From the NCBI RefSeq assembly GCF_002217985.1, contig NZ_BCMI01000001.1:1-64000 (forward strand): a stretch of 64,000 nucleotides of DNA, written 5' to 3'. Position numbers and translations under genes: made by a program. Under the pieces are notes generated by a model, which was not told the origin of the DNA, searched no databases, and was given only the letters and a program-made list of their open reading frames with translations. This stretch comes from Secundilactobacillus pentosiphilus (GTDB taxonomy: Bacteria; Bacillota; Bacilli; Lactobacillales; Lactobacillaceae). Shown piece by piece: positions 18,823 to 27,892 of the stretch. The stretch's first letter is position 1, and each line of letters starts with the position of its first letter.

Positions 18823-19914
18823 ATGAGTGAGAAATTACGAGTAGGAATTATTGGTGCAACGGGTATGGTCGGGCAGCGTTTCATTAAGATCTTGGCTGAT
18901 CATCCCTGGTTTGAGATCGCGTTAGTTGCAGCTAGTGCGCATAGTGCCGGCAAGACGTACGCTGAAGCTGTAAAGGGCCGTTGGAAGATGGAAGGCGACA
19001 TCCCAGAAGCTGTAAAGGGCATGGTACTGCACGATGCAGCTAATGTGGACGAAGTTGCCTCCCAAGTTGATTTTGTTTTCAGTGCGATCAAGTTAGATAA
19101 GGCGGATACCCGCAAGCTTGAAGAAGCTTATGCTAAGGCCGAAACGCCGGTAGTTTCTAACAACAGCGCCCACCGGTGGACGCCAGACGTCCCAATGGTG
19201 ATTCCTGAAGTTAACCCCGACCACACGGATGTGATCAAGTATCAACGGGAACGTTTGGGGACGAGCCGTGGGTTCATCGCCGTTAAACCCAATTGTTCGA
19301 TTCAAAGTTATACGCCAGCCCTTTCAGCATGGCGCCAATTTGAGCCAACTCAGGTTATTGCTACCACTTATCAAGCGATTTCTGGTGCCGGTAAGACCTT
19401 TAAAGACTGGCCAGAAATGGAAGGTAACGTGATTCCCTATATTGCTGGTGAAGAAGCTAAGTCCGAAGGCGAACCGTTAAAAATTTGGGGCCACGTTGAT
19501 GACGAAAAAAAGGCCATCGTCCCGGCAGACGATACGGTGATCACGTCTCAATGTCTCAGAGTACCCGTTTTATACGGACACACGGCCGCGGCCTTCGTTA
19601 ACTTCCGTCAGAACCCGTCAAAGCAGGATCTGATCGATGCATTGGAAAGTTACAGTGGCGAGCCGCAGCGCTTGGGCTTACCGAGTGCACCCAAGCAGTT
19701 TATCCGCTACATGACGGAAGATGATCGTCCCCAAGTTCGCTTAGACGTGAACTTCGAACACGGGATGGGCGTCTCCATTGGCCGGCTTCGCGAAGACAAA
19801 ATCTTCGACTGGAAGTTCATTGGCCTGTCACACAATACCGCTCGTGGTGCTGCCGGCGGTGCCGTTGAATGTGCTGAATTATTAAAAGCTCAAGGTTATC
19901 TCACAGCTAAATAA
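18823..19914 (+). CDS. asd: Aspartate-semialdehyde dehydrogenase (yeast/archaeal type)
   Basis: The 363-aa enzyme reduces aspartyl phosphate to aspartate semialdehyde. It has the GATGMVGQRF nucleotide loop and the nucleophile Cys158 in VKPNCSIQ. Its length and the SNNSAHRWTPDVP segment place it with the yeast/archaeal-type Asd rather than the usual Gram-positive ~330-aa form, which suggests an old transfer in this lineage. It is the last gene of the lysine operon, followed by a terminator. Confidence 0.93.
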   Translation: MSEKLRVGIIGATGMVGQRFIKILADHPWFEIALVAASAHSAGKTYAEAVKGRWKMEGDIPEAVKGMVLHDAANVDEVASQVDFVFSAIKLDKADTRKLEEAYAKAETPVVSNNSAHRWTPDVPMVIPEVNPDHTDVIKYQRERLGTSRGFIAVKPNCSIQSYTPALSAWRQFEPTQVIATTYQAISGAGKTFKDWPEMEGNVIPYIAGEEAKSEGEPLKIWGHVDDEKKAIVPADDTVITSQCLRVPVLYGHTAAAFVNFRQNPSKQDLIDALESYSGEPQRLGLPSAPKQFIRYMTEDDRPQVRLDVNFEHGMGVSIGRLREDKIFDWKFIGLSHNTARGAAGGAVECAELLKAQGYLTAK

Positions 19915-19951
19915 GTCCTTCAAACCAGTTAGACTATTTGTTTGACTGCTT

Positions 19952-19990
19952 ACCGCCAGGTCCTGTTGCATGCAGGCTTGGCGGTTTTTA
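19952..19990 (+). terminator. Terminator of the lysine operon
   Basis: The hairpin ACCGCCA…TGGCGGT, with an inner stem CCTG/CAGG and a T-run, lies 38 nt after the asd stop. Confidence 0.8.
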
Positions 19991-20088
19991 TTTGGTTTTA
20001 AATTTTACTGGCGTGATTAGCGTAGTTAACATTCAGATCGGTATTCTGTTAAACTGGAAGAAGATTATTTTGGAGGGGACGGAAATCC

Positions 20089-21867
20089 ATGAAGCCGCAA
20101 ACCATATTAAAATCCCAGTTCGGTTATGACAGCTTTCGGACAGGGCAAGAAGAAGCAATCAACGACGTTTTGAATCACCAAAACGTGCTGGCAATTATGC
20201 CCACCGGTGGCGGTAAATCGCTTTGCTACCAGATTCCGGCTTTGATGCTGGACGGCGTCACACTCGTGGTGTCACCGCTGATTTCACTGATGAAAGACCA
20301 GGTAGATGCCCTGAATGAAAATGGCATTGCGGCAACCTTTATCAATAGCTCGCTGGATTATGATCAGATCAATCAGCGGTTTAATGACGCGGCTAGCGGC
20401 AAGGTCAAATTACTGTACGTTTCACCGGAGCGGCTGGATTCAGGGTATTTAAACCGCTTAGCTGAGCTGCCCATTGATCTGGTGGCCATCGATGAAGCCC
20501 ACTGTATTTCTCAGTGGGGGCATGACTTTCGCCCCAGTTATTTAAACCTGGCACAAACCATTCAGCAGTTACCTAGTCAGCCGACGATCATTGCCTTAAC
20601 AGCTACTGCAACACCGATCGTGGCAAAGGATATTCGGCAGCGGCTGGGGTTGGATGAAGAAGTGAAGACCGGTTTTTCCCGGCCAAACTTAGCCTTTAAG
20701 GTGATCAAGCACCAGGATAACGATCGGTACCTGATTGATTATTTAAAGCAAAATCCTGGTCAGTCTGGCATTGTTTACGCCAGCACCCGGAAAGAAGTCG
20801 AACGGTTAACCAAGCTGCTCAATAAAAAGCACATTGAAGCAACCATGTATCACGGCGGCCTTTCCAAGGACGTTCGCCGGCAAAATCAAGAAGATTTCTT
20901 GTATGATCGCGTGCCAGTTATGGTGGCGACGAACGCGTTTGGGATGGGGATCGATAAAAGCAACGTTCGGTTTGTGATCCATGCCCAGGTGCCCGGCAGC
21001 CTTGAGTCGTACTATCAGGAAGCTGGCCGTGCAGGGCGTGATGGTTTGCCCAGTGAAGCAATCTTACTGTTTCGGCAGTCGGACGTTTCGATTCAGCACT
21101 TTTTGATCGATCAGTCCGAACGAGACGACGCCGGTAAAAAGCAGGAATACGAAAAGCTGCAGGATATGACGCAGTATGCCAACACGCAGGAATGCCTCCA
21201 GCGCTTTATTTTGAATTACTTTGGCGAGGAAAGTACCGACTGCGGGCAGTGTTCTAACTGTCTGGACGACCGCGAACAGCAGGATATTACCGTTGATACG
21301 CAAAAGGTGCTGTCGTGTGTTAAACGGATGGGCGAGCGGTTCGGGAAAATCTTAGTTGCCCAAGTACTGACCGGTTCCAGTGTGGCACGAATCAAGCAGT
21401 TCCACTTTGAGGAACTGTCAACCTATGGCATTATGAAGGGTTCATCGCAAAAGTCGGTCGCCGAATTGATTGATTTCTTAACGGCCTCAGGGTATTTAAT
21501 CGCCGAGGGTGGTCAATACCCCGTGCTGCGGGTTAGCGATAGCGGTGTGGCGGTTTTACAGGGCAAGGAAAAGGTTTATCGCAAAGTTGCTGTTAAGGCC
21601 ACTCACGTATTACCGCAAAACGATGATCTGTTTGAGCGGCTGCGAGCTATTCGCCGTGAATTTGCCAAAAAGCAGGGTGTCCCGCCGTTCGTTATCTTTT
21701 CGGATAAAACGTTGCGCGATATGTGTACGGTGATGCCGCAAACCAAAGCAGAAATGCTGACTGTTAGCGGTGTCGGTGAAAGCAAACTAGCTAAATACGG
21801 CGAGGCTTTTCTGAACGAATTAAAGGCTGAAAACGACTTCGAATCGGACGATGTAACGGTTAATTAA
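20089..21867 (+). CDS. recQ: ATP-dependent DNA helicase RecQ
   Basis: The 592-aa 3'-5' helicase acts in recombination repair. Walker A is in MPTGGGKSLCYQIPAL, the DEAH box in DEAHCISQWGHDFRPSY and motif VI in QEAGRAGRDG. A zinc-binding set of cysteines (C…CGQCSNC) follows near residues 367-391, then a winged-helix RQC region and a C-terminal HRDC domain (about 510-580). GGAGGGG precedes ATG 20089. It is a single-gene unit. Confidence 0.95.
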   Translation: MKPQTILKSQFGYDSFRTGQEEAINDVLNHQNVLAIMPTGGGKSLCYQIPALMLDGVTLVVSPLISLMKDQVDALNENGIAATFINSSLDYDQINQRFNDAASGKVKLLYVSPERLDSGYLNRLAELPIDLVAIDEAHCISQWGHDFRPSYLNLAQTIQQLPSQPTIIALTATATPIVAKDIRQRLGLDEEVKTGFSRPNLAFKVIKHQDNDRYLIDYLKQNPGQSGIVYASTRKEVERLTKLLNKKHIEATMYHGGLSKDVRRQNQEDFLYDRVPVMVATNAFGMGIDKSNVRFVIHAQVPGSLESYYQEAGRAGRDGLPSEAILLFRQSDVSIQHFLIDQSERDDAGKKQEYEKLQDMTQYANTQECLQRFILNYFGEESTDCGQCSNCLDDREQQDITVDTQKVLSCVKRMGERFGKILVAQVLTGSSVARIKQFHFEELSTYGIMKGSSQKSVAELIDFLTASGYLIAEGGQYPVLRVSDSGVAVLQGKEKVYRKVAVKATHVLPQNDDLFERLRAIRREFAKKQGVPPFVIFSDKTLRDMCTVMPQTKAEMLTVSGVGESKLAKYGEAFLNELKAENDFESDDVTVN

Positions 21868-21881
21868 ATAGCGAAAAGGAA

Positions 21882-22093
21882 CTGTGACTCAAGGCTATAT
21901 CGATAAGAATTCCAGTTGATTTCTTAACTAAAACACAGTCTAAAATGTGCTTTAGTTCACTACTCAAATATAGCCTTAGCCTGTTCCACAACTCAGATTC
22001 CGGCCATATAACACCCAAAAGCACGATTCCGATGGTTTTTATCGGGATCGTGCTTTTGGGTGTTATATTCTGGAATCTACCGAGTTGTGTCGC
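21882..22093 (+). repeat. Family-1 hairpin repeat, copy 1
   Basis: About 210 bp. A conserved 5' part (CTGTGACT…ATTCCAGTTGATTTCTT…TATAGCCTTAGCCTG) is followed by a 99-nt hairpin (21989-22087) bounded by CAACTCAGATTCCGGCCATA and GGAATCTACCGAGTTG. The inner arm (ACACCCAAAAGCACGAT…) is perfect or near-perfect but differs from the arms of the copies at 42695 and 39519. It lies between convergent recQ and the OppA gene and may act as a bidirectional terminator. Confidence 0.8.
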
Positions 22094-22103
22094 AGCCTCT
22101 TTA

Positions 22104-23765
22104 TTACTTGACCCAGTAAGCACTCTTATAATCTTCAACGACACCGCTGATGTTATGAACGACCCCGTTTAACTTGGGATTGGTCAGGAAACTGTCAGCT
22201 TGCTGGTATAACGGTGTTACACCCTGCTGCTCAGTGAGCCTTTTTTCGGCAGCCAGCATTTGTTCCCAGCGTAACTGGTTATTAGTGCTTTGGTTATTAC
22301 TGATGGTATTTACTAGTCGATCGTACTTGGCATCGTGCCAGTGGCCATAGTTATGGCGGCTATTACTGGTCATGGCCTGTAAGAATGAGAGTGGATCGGG
22401 ATAATCTGCTCCCCAGCCAGTCAGTAATAAATCAAATTTACCGCGGCTGACCCGACTGGTTAAGCGGCTTGAATTCGACAAATTGACGTGAATTTTCAGA
22501 CCTGGCAGGTGGCTTTCTAACTGGCCCTTAATATTTTGGGCAACCCTGGTGCTAATGGCATCGTTTGAGGCTGATAGGGTTAGCGTCGCTTTTTTCAGGT
22601 GCAGCTGTCGTTTAGCTGCCGTCCACTCCCGAACCGCTAGCTTAGAATTGTTCTTCACAACAGAAGATGCTTCCTGCTGGTTGGCAAAGTCGGAGTGGTT
22701 GAGGTTGTTTTTACTTAGCCCGGCGGTAACAAATCCCTTTGGTGGCAACGATGCGTTTTGCAGTGCATGATTAATAAGCTGACGGCGACTAATTGCGTGC
22801 GAAATTGCGAGACGTGCGTTACGATTATTAATGAGTTTTTTATTGGTAGCATTGCTTGTGTTAAAATTGTATGCGATTATGCGCATTAACGAGAACGGCC
22901 GGACAACGTAGTCCCGGTTATTTTTATTTTCGGGAATCTGTTTGCCGATGAGTTGGATCTCGGCAACCTTGCCATCGTGGTAAGCTTTTAAGTCTTGAGA
23001 GGGAGATTTTGAGGTGACGATGGTCAAGCGCTTTAAATAAACGTGGGACTTATCCCAGTAATAGGGGTTAGGTACCAACGTTCGGGCAGCACTGTTGGCA
23101 TGCCATTTGACGAGCTTAAACGGGCCGCTATAAATTTGTTTGTTAGCGCTGGCACCGTATTGTGAGCCGTAGTGCTGAACGGTGGCTTGATGCTGCGGTG
23201 CAAACAAGGGGTAGGCCAGCAGGCTTTCAAAGTAAACCATGGGGTGGTCCAATGTCACCCGAAGTTCGTGCATCGAGAGGGCTTTAACGCCCAGACTGCT
23301 TACCGGACGTTCCCCCTTTCTAATTTTTTCGGCGTTCTTAATGCCGTCAAATAAATTAGAATTCACGGATCGGGTTTGGGGTTTTACGCTTCGCTGCCAT
23401 GAGTAAACGAAATCAGCAGCAGTAATCGGCTGGCCATTGCTCCAACGGGCGTTTTTTCGTAGCTTAAAGGTGTAGGTTTTGGCGTTTTTGCTGATTCGGT
23501 AGCTCTGGGCTAAGCCATGATTGACCCGCCCGTTATTGCCTAACCGAAAAAGGCCCTCCGTTGAGCTGCGCAGCTTATTGAAACTGTTGACCTTTGAAAT
23601 GTCGACGGTGTTCAAACGGGTCTGTTCAACGACGGTGACGTTTTGGTTTCGAGACATGACACCTTTGCTGTCCGAAACCTGCTTTGAATTTGACATGTTT
23701 TGCTGGCAGCCGCTTAGAAAAAAGGCTGCCGCAATCACAGCAATAAATTTTAGTTTTACTTGCAT
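22104..23765 (-). CDS. Peptide ABC transporter substrate-binding lipoprotein (OppA family)
   Basis: The 553-aa SBP_bac_5 protein has a lipoprotein signal peptide with lipobox FLSGC, so Cys20 is the lipidated residue. The family hallmarks are visible (…YTFKLRKNARWSNGQPITAADFVYSWQRSVKP… and a C-terminal WGADYPDPLSFL). It binds oligopeptides at the outer membrane face for an Opp permease, but no permease or ATPase gene is adjacent, so it must work with components elsewhere or act as a sensor or pheromone binder. GAGAGGA precedes ATG 23765. Confidence 0.92.
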   Translation of the reverse strand: MQVKLKFIAVIAAAFFLSGCQQNMSNSKQVSDSKGVMSRNQNVTVVEQTRLNTVDISKVNSFNKLRSSTEGLFRLGNNGRVNHGLAQSYRISKNAKTYTFKLRKNARWSNGQPITAADFVYSWQRSVKPQTRSVNSNLFDGIKNAEKIRKGERPVSSLGVKALSMHELRVTLDHPMVYFESLLAYPLFAPQHQATVQHYGSQYGASANKQIYSGPFKLVKWHANSAARTLVPNPYYWDKSHVYLKRLTIVTSKSPSQDLKAYHDGKVAEIQLIGKQIPENKNNRDYVVRPFSLMRIIAYNFNTSNATNKKLINNRNARLAISHAISRRQLINHALQNASLPPKGFVTAGLSKNNLNHSDFANQQEASSVVKNNSKLAVREWTAAKRQLHLKKATLTLSASNDAISTRVAQNIKGQLESHLPGLKIHVNLSNSSRLTSRVSRGKFDLLLTGWGADYPDPLSFLQAMTSNSRHNYGHWHDAKYDRLVNTISNNQSTNNQLRWEQMLAAEKRLTEQQGVTPLYQQADSFLTNPKLNGVVHNISGVVEDYKSAYWVK

Positions 23766-23859
23766 GGATGATTCCTCTCAATCCCATTAACTCTATGTTG
23801 ATAATAATGAAGCTGTTTCATAACGTCAAGTTACGAGACGCTTTACGAGGTGAATAATA

Positions 23860-24672
23860 TTGATAGAAGGGCAACAACTTTCTGCAGGGCAGTTTGCACA
23901 ACTGATGGGAATTGATCGGCACGTCCTGAACCGGTTTGATGAACTGGGACTATTTAAGCCAGCTAATCGGGATAAGAACGGCCATCGGTCATACGATTTG
24001 ACCCAGATCAATCAGTGGCTGTCTCTGCAAGCGACGGTTAAATTGGAAAATGATCTGAACAAAACTAAAGCTACTCTACAAGCAAATAAGAACAATCACG
24101 TTGCTATGCTGAAGTATCAGCAGCAATTAATTGAAGAACAGCTTCGTCAGTTAAGTACGGCGCATCAACAGATCTCCCAGGAGATCACTAACCAAGAAAC
24201 GGCTCGCCGGGCGATGCCGGAAGCCGTTACAGTGGTAGACCGGTCGCCCATTAATTTACTAACGACGACTTTTCCGGAAGAACGAGAAGTTACGGGTGAA
24301 CAGGTTCAAAAACATGTCAGCCACGTGCTGTCGGTAATGGGGACGCCCCCCGTCAACTTGCTGGTTGGCAGGGTACGTTCACGGCACGCGATTGAGGCAA
24401 GCCGAACTGAGTTGATCACTGCGCTGTATACGCCGCTCAATCCCGGCAGTAAGATAAAGGCTGATATGACGGAACTGGGCGGTCGGGCAGTCCTTACCTA
24501 TCACCATTTGGACACACCATTAATAGAAGGGTTTAACCACCTGCGTGACTACGCGAAAGACCACCATCTTTCACTGGGTACCAATTACTATGAGGAACCA
24601 GTAGTTGGCTGTTGGCAAACGGATGAGCTATCAAAGCAAGTGGTTCGTCTGTTAGTTGAGGTAAGGGAGTGA
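23860..24672 (+). CDS. MerR family transcriptional regulator
   Basis: The 270-aa protein has an N-terminal MerR winged helix (LSAGQFAQLMGIDRHVLNRFDELGLF…), a coiled-coil dimerisation helix (about 60-110) and a C-terminal effector domain resembling the GyrI/BmrR-type drug-binding fold. The start is TTG 23860 with GAGGTG 7 nt upstream. It sits 4 nt ahead of mutY and three genes from an MFS drug pump; regulation of that pump is a reasonable but unproven guess. Confidence 0.82.
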   Translation: MIEGQQLSAGQFAQLMGIDRHVLNRFDELGLFKPANRDKNGHRSYDLTQINQWLSLQATVKLENDLNKTKATLQANKNNHVAMLKYQQQLIEEQLRQLSTAHQQISQEITNQETARRAMPEAVTVVDRSPINLLTTTFPEEREVTGEQVQKHVSHVLSVMGTPPVNLLVGRVRSRHAIEASRTELITALYTPLNPGSKIKADMTELGGRAVLTYHHLDTPLIEGFNHLRDYAKDHHLSLGTNYYEEPVVGCWQTDELSKQVVRLLVEVRE

Positions 24673-24676
24673 TTTA

Positions 24677-25801
24677 ATGATTGAATGGTCGAAAAGCCAA
24701 ATTCACGCCTTTCGGAAAACGTTACTGGATTGGTATGACGCCCATGGCCGCCAATTACCGTGGCGAAGAGACCATGATCCGTACCACGTTTGGGTCTCAG
24801 AAATTATGCTCCAGCAGACTCAAGTCAATACTGTCATCCCGTATTACGAACGGTTTATGGCGCAATTTCCAACCGTCCAAGATCTGGCCAATGCGCCTGA
24901 GGAAAAGTTGATGAAAGCCTGGGAGGGCTTGGGTTACTATTCTCGAGCTCGTAATTTACAGAGAGCTGCTAGGCAAATTGAAAATGAACACAACGGTCAG
25001 TGGCCTCAAACTGCCGAGGGACTGCAAGAACTGGCTGGCATCGGGCCTTATACGGCTGGTGCCATTGCCAGTATTGCTTTTAACGAGCCGGTCCCTGCCG
25101 TGGACGGTAACGCATTTCGGGTCTTTGCCCGTTTGTTGGAGATTGATTTAGACATTGCTAAACCGCAAACCAGACTAGTTTTTGAACGCGTAATTGGCCG
25201 CATTATGTCCCCTGAGCGACCCGGCGATTTTAATCAGGCAGTGATGGATTTGGGTGCCAGCTACATGACGGCTAAGAATCCTGATTCGGCCCATTCGCCC
25301 GTGAAGGCTTTCAACCAGGCCTATTTAGATGGTGTTGAAGAACGGTATCCGGTAAAATCAAAAAAGCCTAAGCCGGTTAAAGTAGCCTACTATGGCTTAG
25401 TGATTCAACAGGGCAAGCGATTTTTAATGCAGAAACGGCCTAGTACAGGATTACTGGCTAACTTTTGGACGTTTCCGCTGATTGCAGAAGACGACGTGCT
25501 TGCTTTAAGTGAAACGCCTGAGCTAGTGACGGACGAGGAACGGCTAACGTTATTGGAACGGTTGGTTCAGCAAGAGTTGGGGCTGGCGGTTCACGTCGTC
25601 CCAATGGGCGGTAAACCCGTCAAACACACTTTTACCCACCGTCAGTGGCTGATCTCATTGTTGAGTGCGACAGTGAAGCCGGATGCGGACCTCAGCTTTT
25701 TTCCCGGCAAGTGGTTAACTAGTGATGAGCTCGAAAAAACGGCACTGTCAAAAGTTCAGGAGAAGTTATTTACCCGGATACACCAAATCGGGAAACCATA
25801 A
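24677..25801 (+). CDS. mutY: A/G-specific adenine glycosylase lacking the Fe-S cluster
   Basis: The 374-aa base-excision repair enzyme removes A opposite 8-oxoG. Catalytic Glu42 (SEIMLQQTQV) and Asp143 (VDGNAF) flank the helix-hairpin-helix LAGIGPYTAGAI. A C-terminal NUDIX-like 8-oxoG recognition domain starts near residue 235. The protein has no cysteine at all: the Cys-x6-Cys-x2-Cys-x5-Cys cluster loop is replaced by YMTAKNPDSAHSPVKAFNQA. Clusterless MutY is known from lactobacilli and some other anaerobes. Confidence 0.94.
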   Translation: MIEWSKSQIHAFRKTLLDWYDAHGRQLPWRRDHDPYHVWVSEIMLQQTQVNTVIPYYERFMAQFPTVQDLANAPEEKLMKAWEGLGYYSRARNLQRAARQIENEHNGQWPQTAEGLQELAGIGPYTAGAIASIAFNEPVPAVDGNAFRVFARLLEIDLDIAKPQTRLVFERVIGRIMSPERPGDFNQAVMDLGASYMTAKNPDSAHSPVKAFNQAYLDGVEERYPVKSKKPKPVKVAYYGLVIQQGKRFLMQKRPSTGLLANFWTFPLIAEDDVLALSETPELVTDEERLTLLERLVQQELGLAVHVVPMGGKPVKHTFTHRQWLISLLSATVKPDADLSFFPGKWLTSDELEKTALSKVQEKLFTRIHQIGKP

Positions 25802-25836
25802 ACGTTAAATATTTAAAGAGAAAGAAAGTGATACTC

Positions 25837-27306
25837 ATGGCTGGAAAAATCGACACTTCAAGGCAGCCAGTTGATCAAATGGGACGGCCATATAATCGAA
25901 TTGCACTCGTTTTTACGATGCTTGTTGGGACGTTTAGCACCTTTCTGACGTCCACCATGCTAACAACGGCTTTTCCAACGTTAATGAAGTCGTTTCTCAT
26001 TTCGGCGAATACGGTTCAATGGCTAACCACTGGGTTCATGTTGATGATGGGAATTACCATCCCCATTACCGGCTTTTTCCTCCAGCGCTTTGATTCACGG
26101 AAATTATACTTATCAGCTATTTTAATTTTTAGTGTTGGGACGATTATGTGTCTTTTTGCAACCGATTTTGGGGTGATTTTAGTTGGTCGGCTCATTCAAG
26201 GCGCCGGGGTCGGTATTACGGCTCCGGTGTACCAAACCATTATGACTTCTATCTTCCCGCCGTCGCAACGTGGCACAGCCATGGGGACCGCTGGAATGGT
26301 GATTGGACTGGCGCCTGCGATCGGGCCAACGCTTTCGGGCTGGATTTTGATGCACTATTCCTGGCGCATGCTGTTTCTATCTATTTTGCCAATCTCGTTG
26401 CTGGTTGTGATTATGGGCTGGTTTACCTTACGCAAAGTACTACCAACGAGAAAAGCACCCATTGACTGGCTGTCAGTATTACTGTCAGTGATCGGTTTCG
26501 GATCCATGCTGTTTGCTTTTTCAGCGGTTGGTGATTACCAGTGGACGGATCCGGTTGTATACGTTACGCTGACGATTGGGGTAGTTGTCGTTTGTCTGTT
26601 TATTTGGCGGTCGATAAAAATTAGTAATCCATTATTGCAGCTCAAAGTTTTTACTCACCGCGAGTTTTCGCTATCAGCAGCTTTAGTGGCAGTATCATTT
26701 ATGTCGATGAACGGCTTTACACTGATCTTACCCCTTTATCTGCAGACTATTCGTGGCGAAACGCCGTTAGCATCAGGACTAACGCTGTTGCCCGGAGCAA
26801 TCGTGATTGGGCTGATGAACCCGATTACTGGTCGAATCTTTGACCGGATGGGTGCGCGAAACATGGCCATGGCCGGTATGTTCTTGTTAACGGTGACGAC
26901 CGGGTTCTTTATTCCAATTACCGCGACTACGCCTGTGGCCGATATCGTCTGTGTGTACATGGTACGAATGCTGGGAATTTCAATGGTGATGATGCCCGTC
27001 ACCACTACTGGTATGAATGCCTTGCCGCTAAATTTGATCAGCGATGGGACCGTTGTTAACAACACCGCGCGACAAGTTTTTGCTTCGATGGGGACGGCTG
27101 TTTTGGTTTCAGTGATGTCAAACGTGACAAAGAATCATTTTCCAAATCGTGCGGTGGTGAAGGCAACTCCGATCCTGTTTAAAAAATTGGCCTTACATGC
27201 CAATGTAGTCGGGTTTCGGTACGCGTTTGCGATTGCGACCTGCTTTGCTTTGATCGGCCTTGTGATGACGTTCTTTTTGAAACCGCACAAGGAGGTGGCA
27301 TCATGA
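25837..27306 (+). CDS. MFS multidrug transporter, DHA2 (14-TM) family
   Basis: About 489 aa with 14 predicted membrane segments and the DHA2 motif C region (GMVIGLAPAIGPTLSGWI). It likely exports drugs or other hydrophobic compounds by proton antiport. ATG 25837 gives the conserved N-terminus; GTG 25828 is an alternative three codons upstream. It overlaps the next gene by ATGA, so the two are translationally coupled. Confidence 0.9.
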   Translation: MAGKIDTSRQPVDQMGRPYNRIALVFTMLVGTFSTFLTSTMLTTAFPTLMKSFLISANTVQWLTTGFMLMMGITIPITGFFLQRFDSRKLYLSAILIFSVGTIMCLFATDFGVILVGRLIQGAGVGITAPVYQTIMTSIFPPSQRGTAMGTAGMVIGLAPAIGPTLSGWILMHYSWRMLFLSILPISLLVVIMGWFTLRKVLPTRKAPIDWLSVLLSVIGFGSMLFAFSAVGDYQWTDPVVYVTLTIGVVVVCLFIWRSIKISNPLLQLKVFTHREFSLSAALVAVSFMSMNGFTLILPLYLQTIRGETPLASGLTLLPGAIVIGLMNPITGRIFDRMGARNMAMAGMFLLTVTTGFFIPITATTPVADIVCVYMVRMLGISMVMMPVTTTGMNALPLNLISDGTVVNNTARQVFASMGTAVLVSVMSNVTKNHFPNRAVVKATPILFKKLALHANVVGFRYAFAIATCFALIGLVMTFFLKPHKEVAS

Positions 27307-27806
27307 TTGCTGTCATTTTATTTGTTGGCGCCTTACTCTTTGCCTGCAGCATGATTTTTATCTCTGGGGGCTTTAAAAAGGCCTTTTGGGTCACCGTTGG
27401 GCTGATTCTGACAGTCGGCAGTATTATTTTGATGAGTCTCAACTATAATCAGTCCTTCGGTATGAAGCCGGTGACGGTGAGTCATCGATATCCGCTGACT
27501 TCTAGTATTTCTGGAAAACGGCCGGTTTTGCTTTACCATCAGCTTGGTACCAAAAATGAGCGGGTATACCTTTATAAGTCCAATCCGCTTGAGCACCGCT
27601 TGCAACGGACGAAGCCAGCTCAAGGGCCGGTGACAGTGACGCCAAATGCCAGTCGCAATCAAGTAGAAGTGACCAAAACGTATCGGGTTTACCAAAACGA
27701 AGAGCTGCGGCTGCTGTTTAGTGTGGGTGTTAAAGACCATCAGTATGTGATGACTCAGTGGCACTTTAGTCTCAAACCGGGGTGGCGGCTGGTTGGGACT
27801 AAGTAA
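27303..27806 (+). CDS. DUF4811-like membrane protein
   Basis: The 167-aa protein has two N-terminal membrane helices (about 1-20 and 24-46), then an extracytoplasmic domain of mixed beta character. It resembles the DUF4811 proteins that accompany MFS pumps in lactobacilli; this is from memory of the family, not a search. The start ATG 27303 overlaps the pump's stop (ATGA) with AGGAGG upstream, so stoichiometric expression with the transporter is likely. Function unknown; possibly a pump partner. Confidence 0.72.
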   Translation: MIAVILFVGALLFACSMIFISGGFKKAFWVTVGLILTVGSIILMSLNYNQSFGMKPVTVSHRYPLTSSISGKRPVLLYHQLGTKNERVYLYKSNPLEHRLQRTKPAQGPVTVTPNASRNQVEVTKTYRVYQNEELRLLFSVGVKDHQYVMTQWHFSLKPGWRLVGTK

Positions 27807-27826
27807 AAGATAACAAACGATTATCT

Positions 27827-27854
27827 TTAACAGTAATAAAACATCATGTATAAT
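27827..27854 (+). promoter_or_regulatory. Promoter of the 113-aa gene
   Basis: TTAACA and TATAAT are separated by 16 nt, 39 nt before ATG 27893. Confidence 0.55.
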
Positions 27855-27892
27855 AAGCACAATGTGATAACTAAATTAGGGGGGTGCTAAAT

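Noticed and set aside
21860-22172. Several open frames on both strands across 21860-22172, similar to frames at 42670-42937
   Set aside because: They resemble each other only because both loci are copies of the same hairpin repeat. They lack ribosome sites, and their codons follow the inverted repeat.
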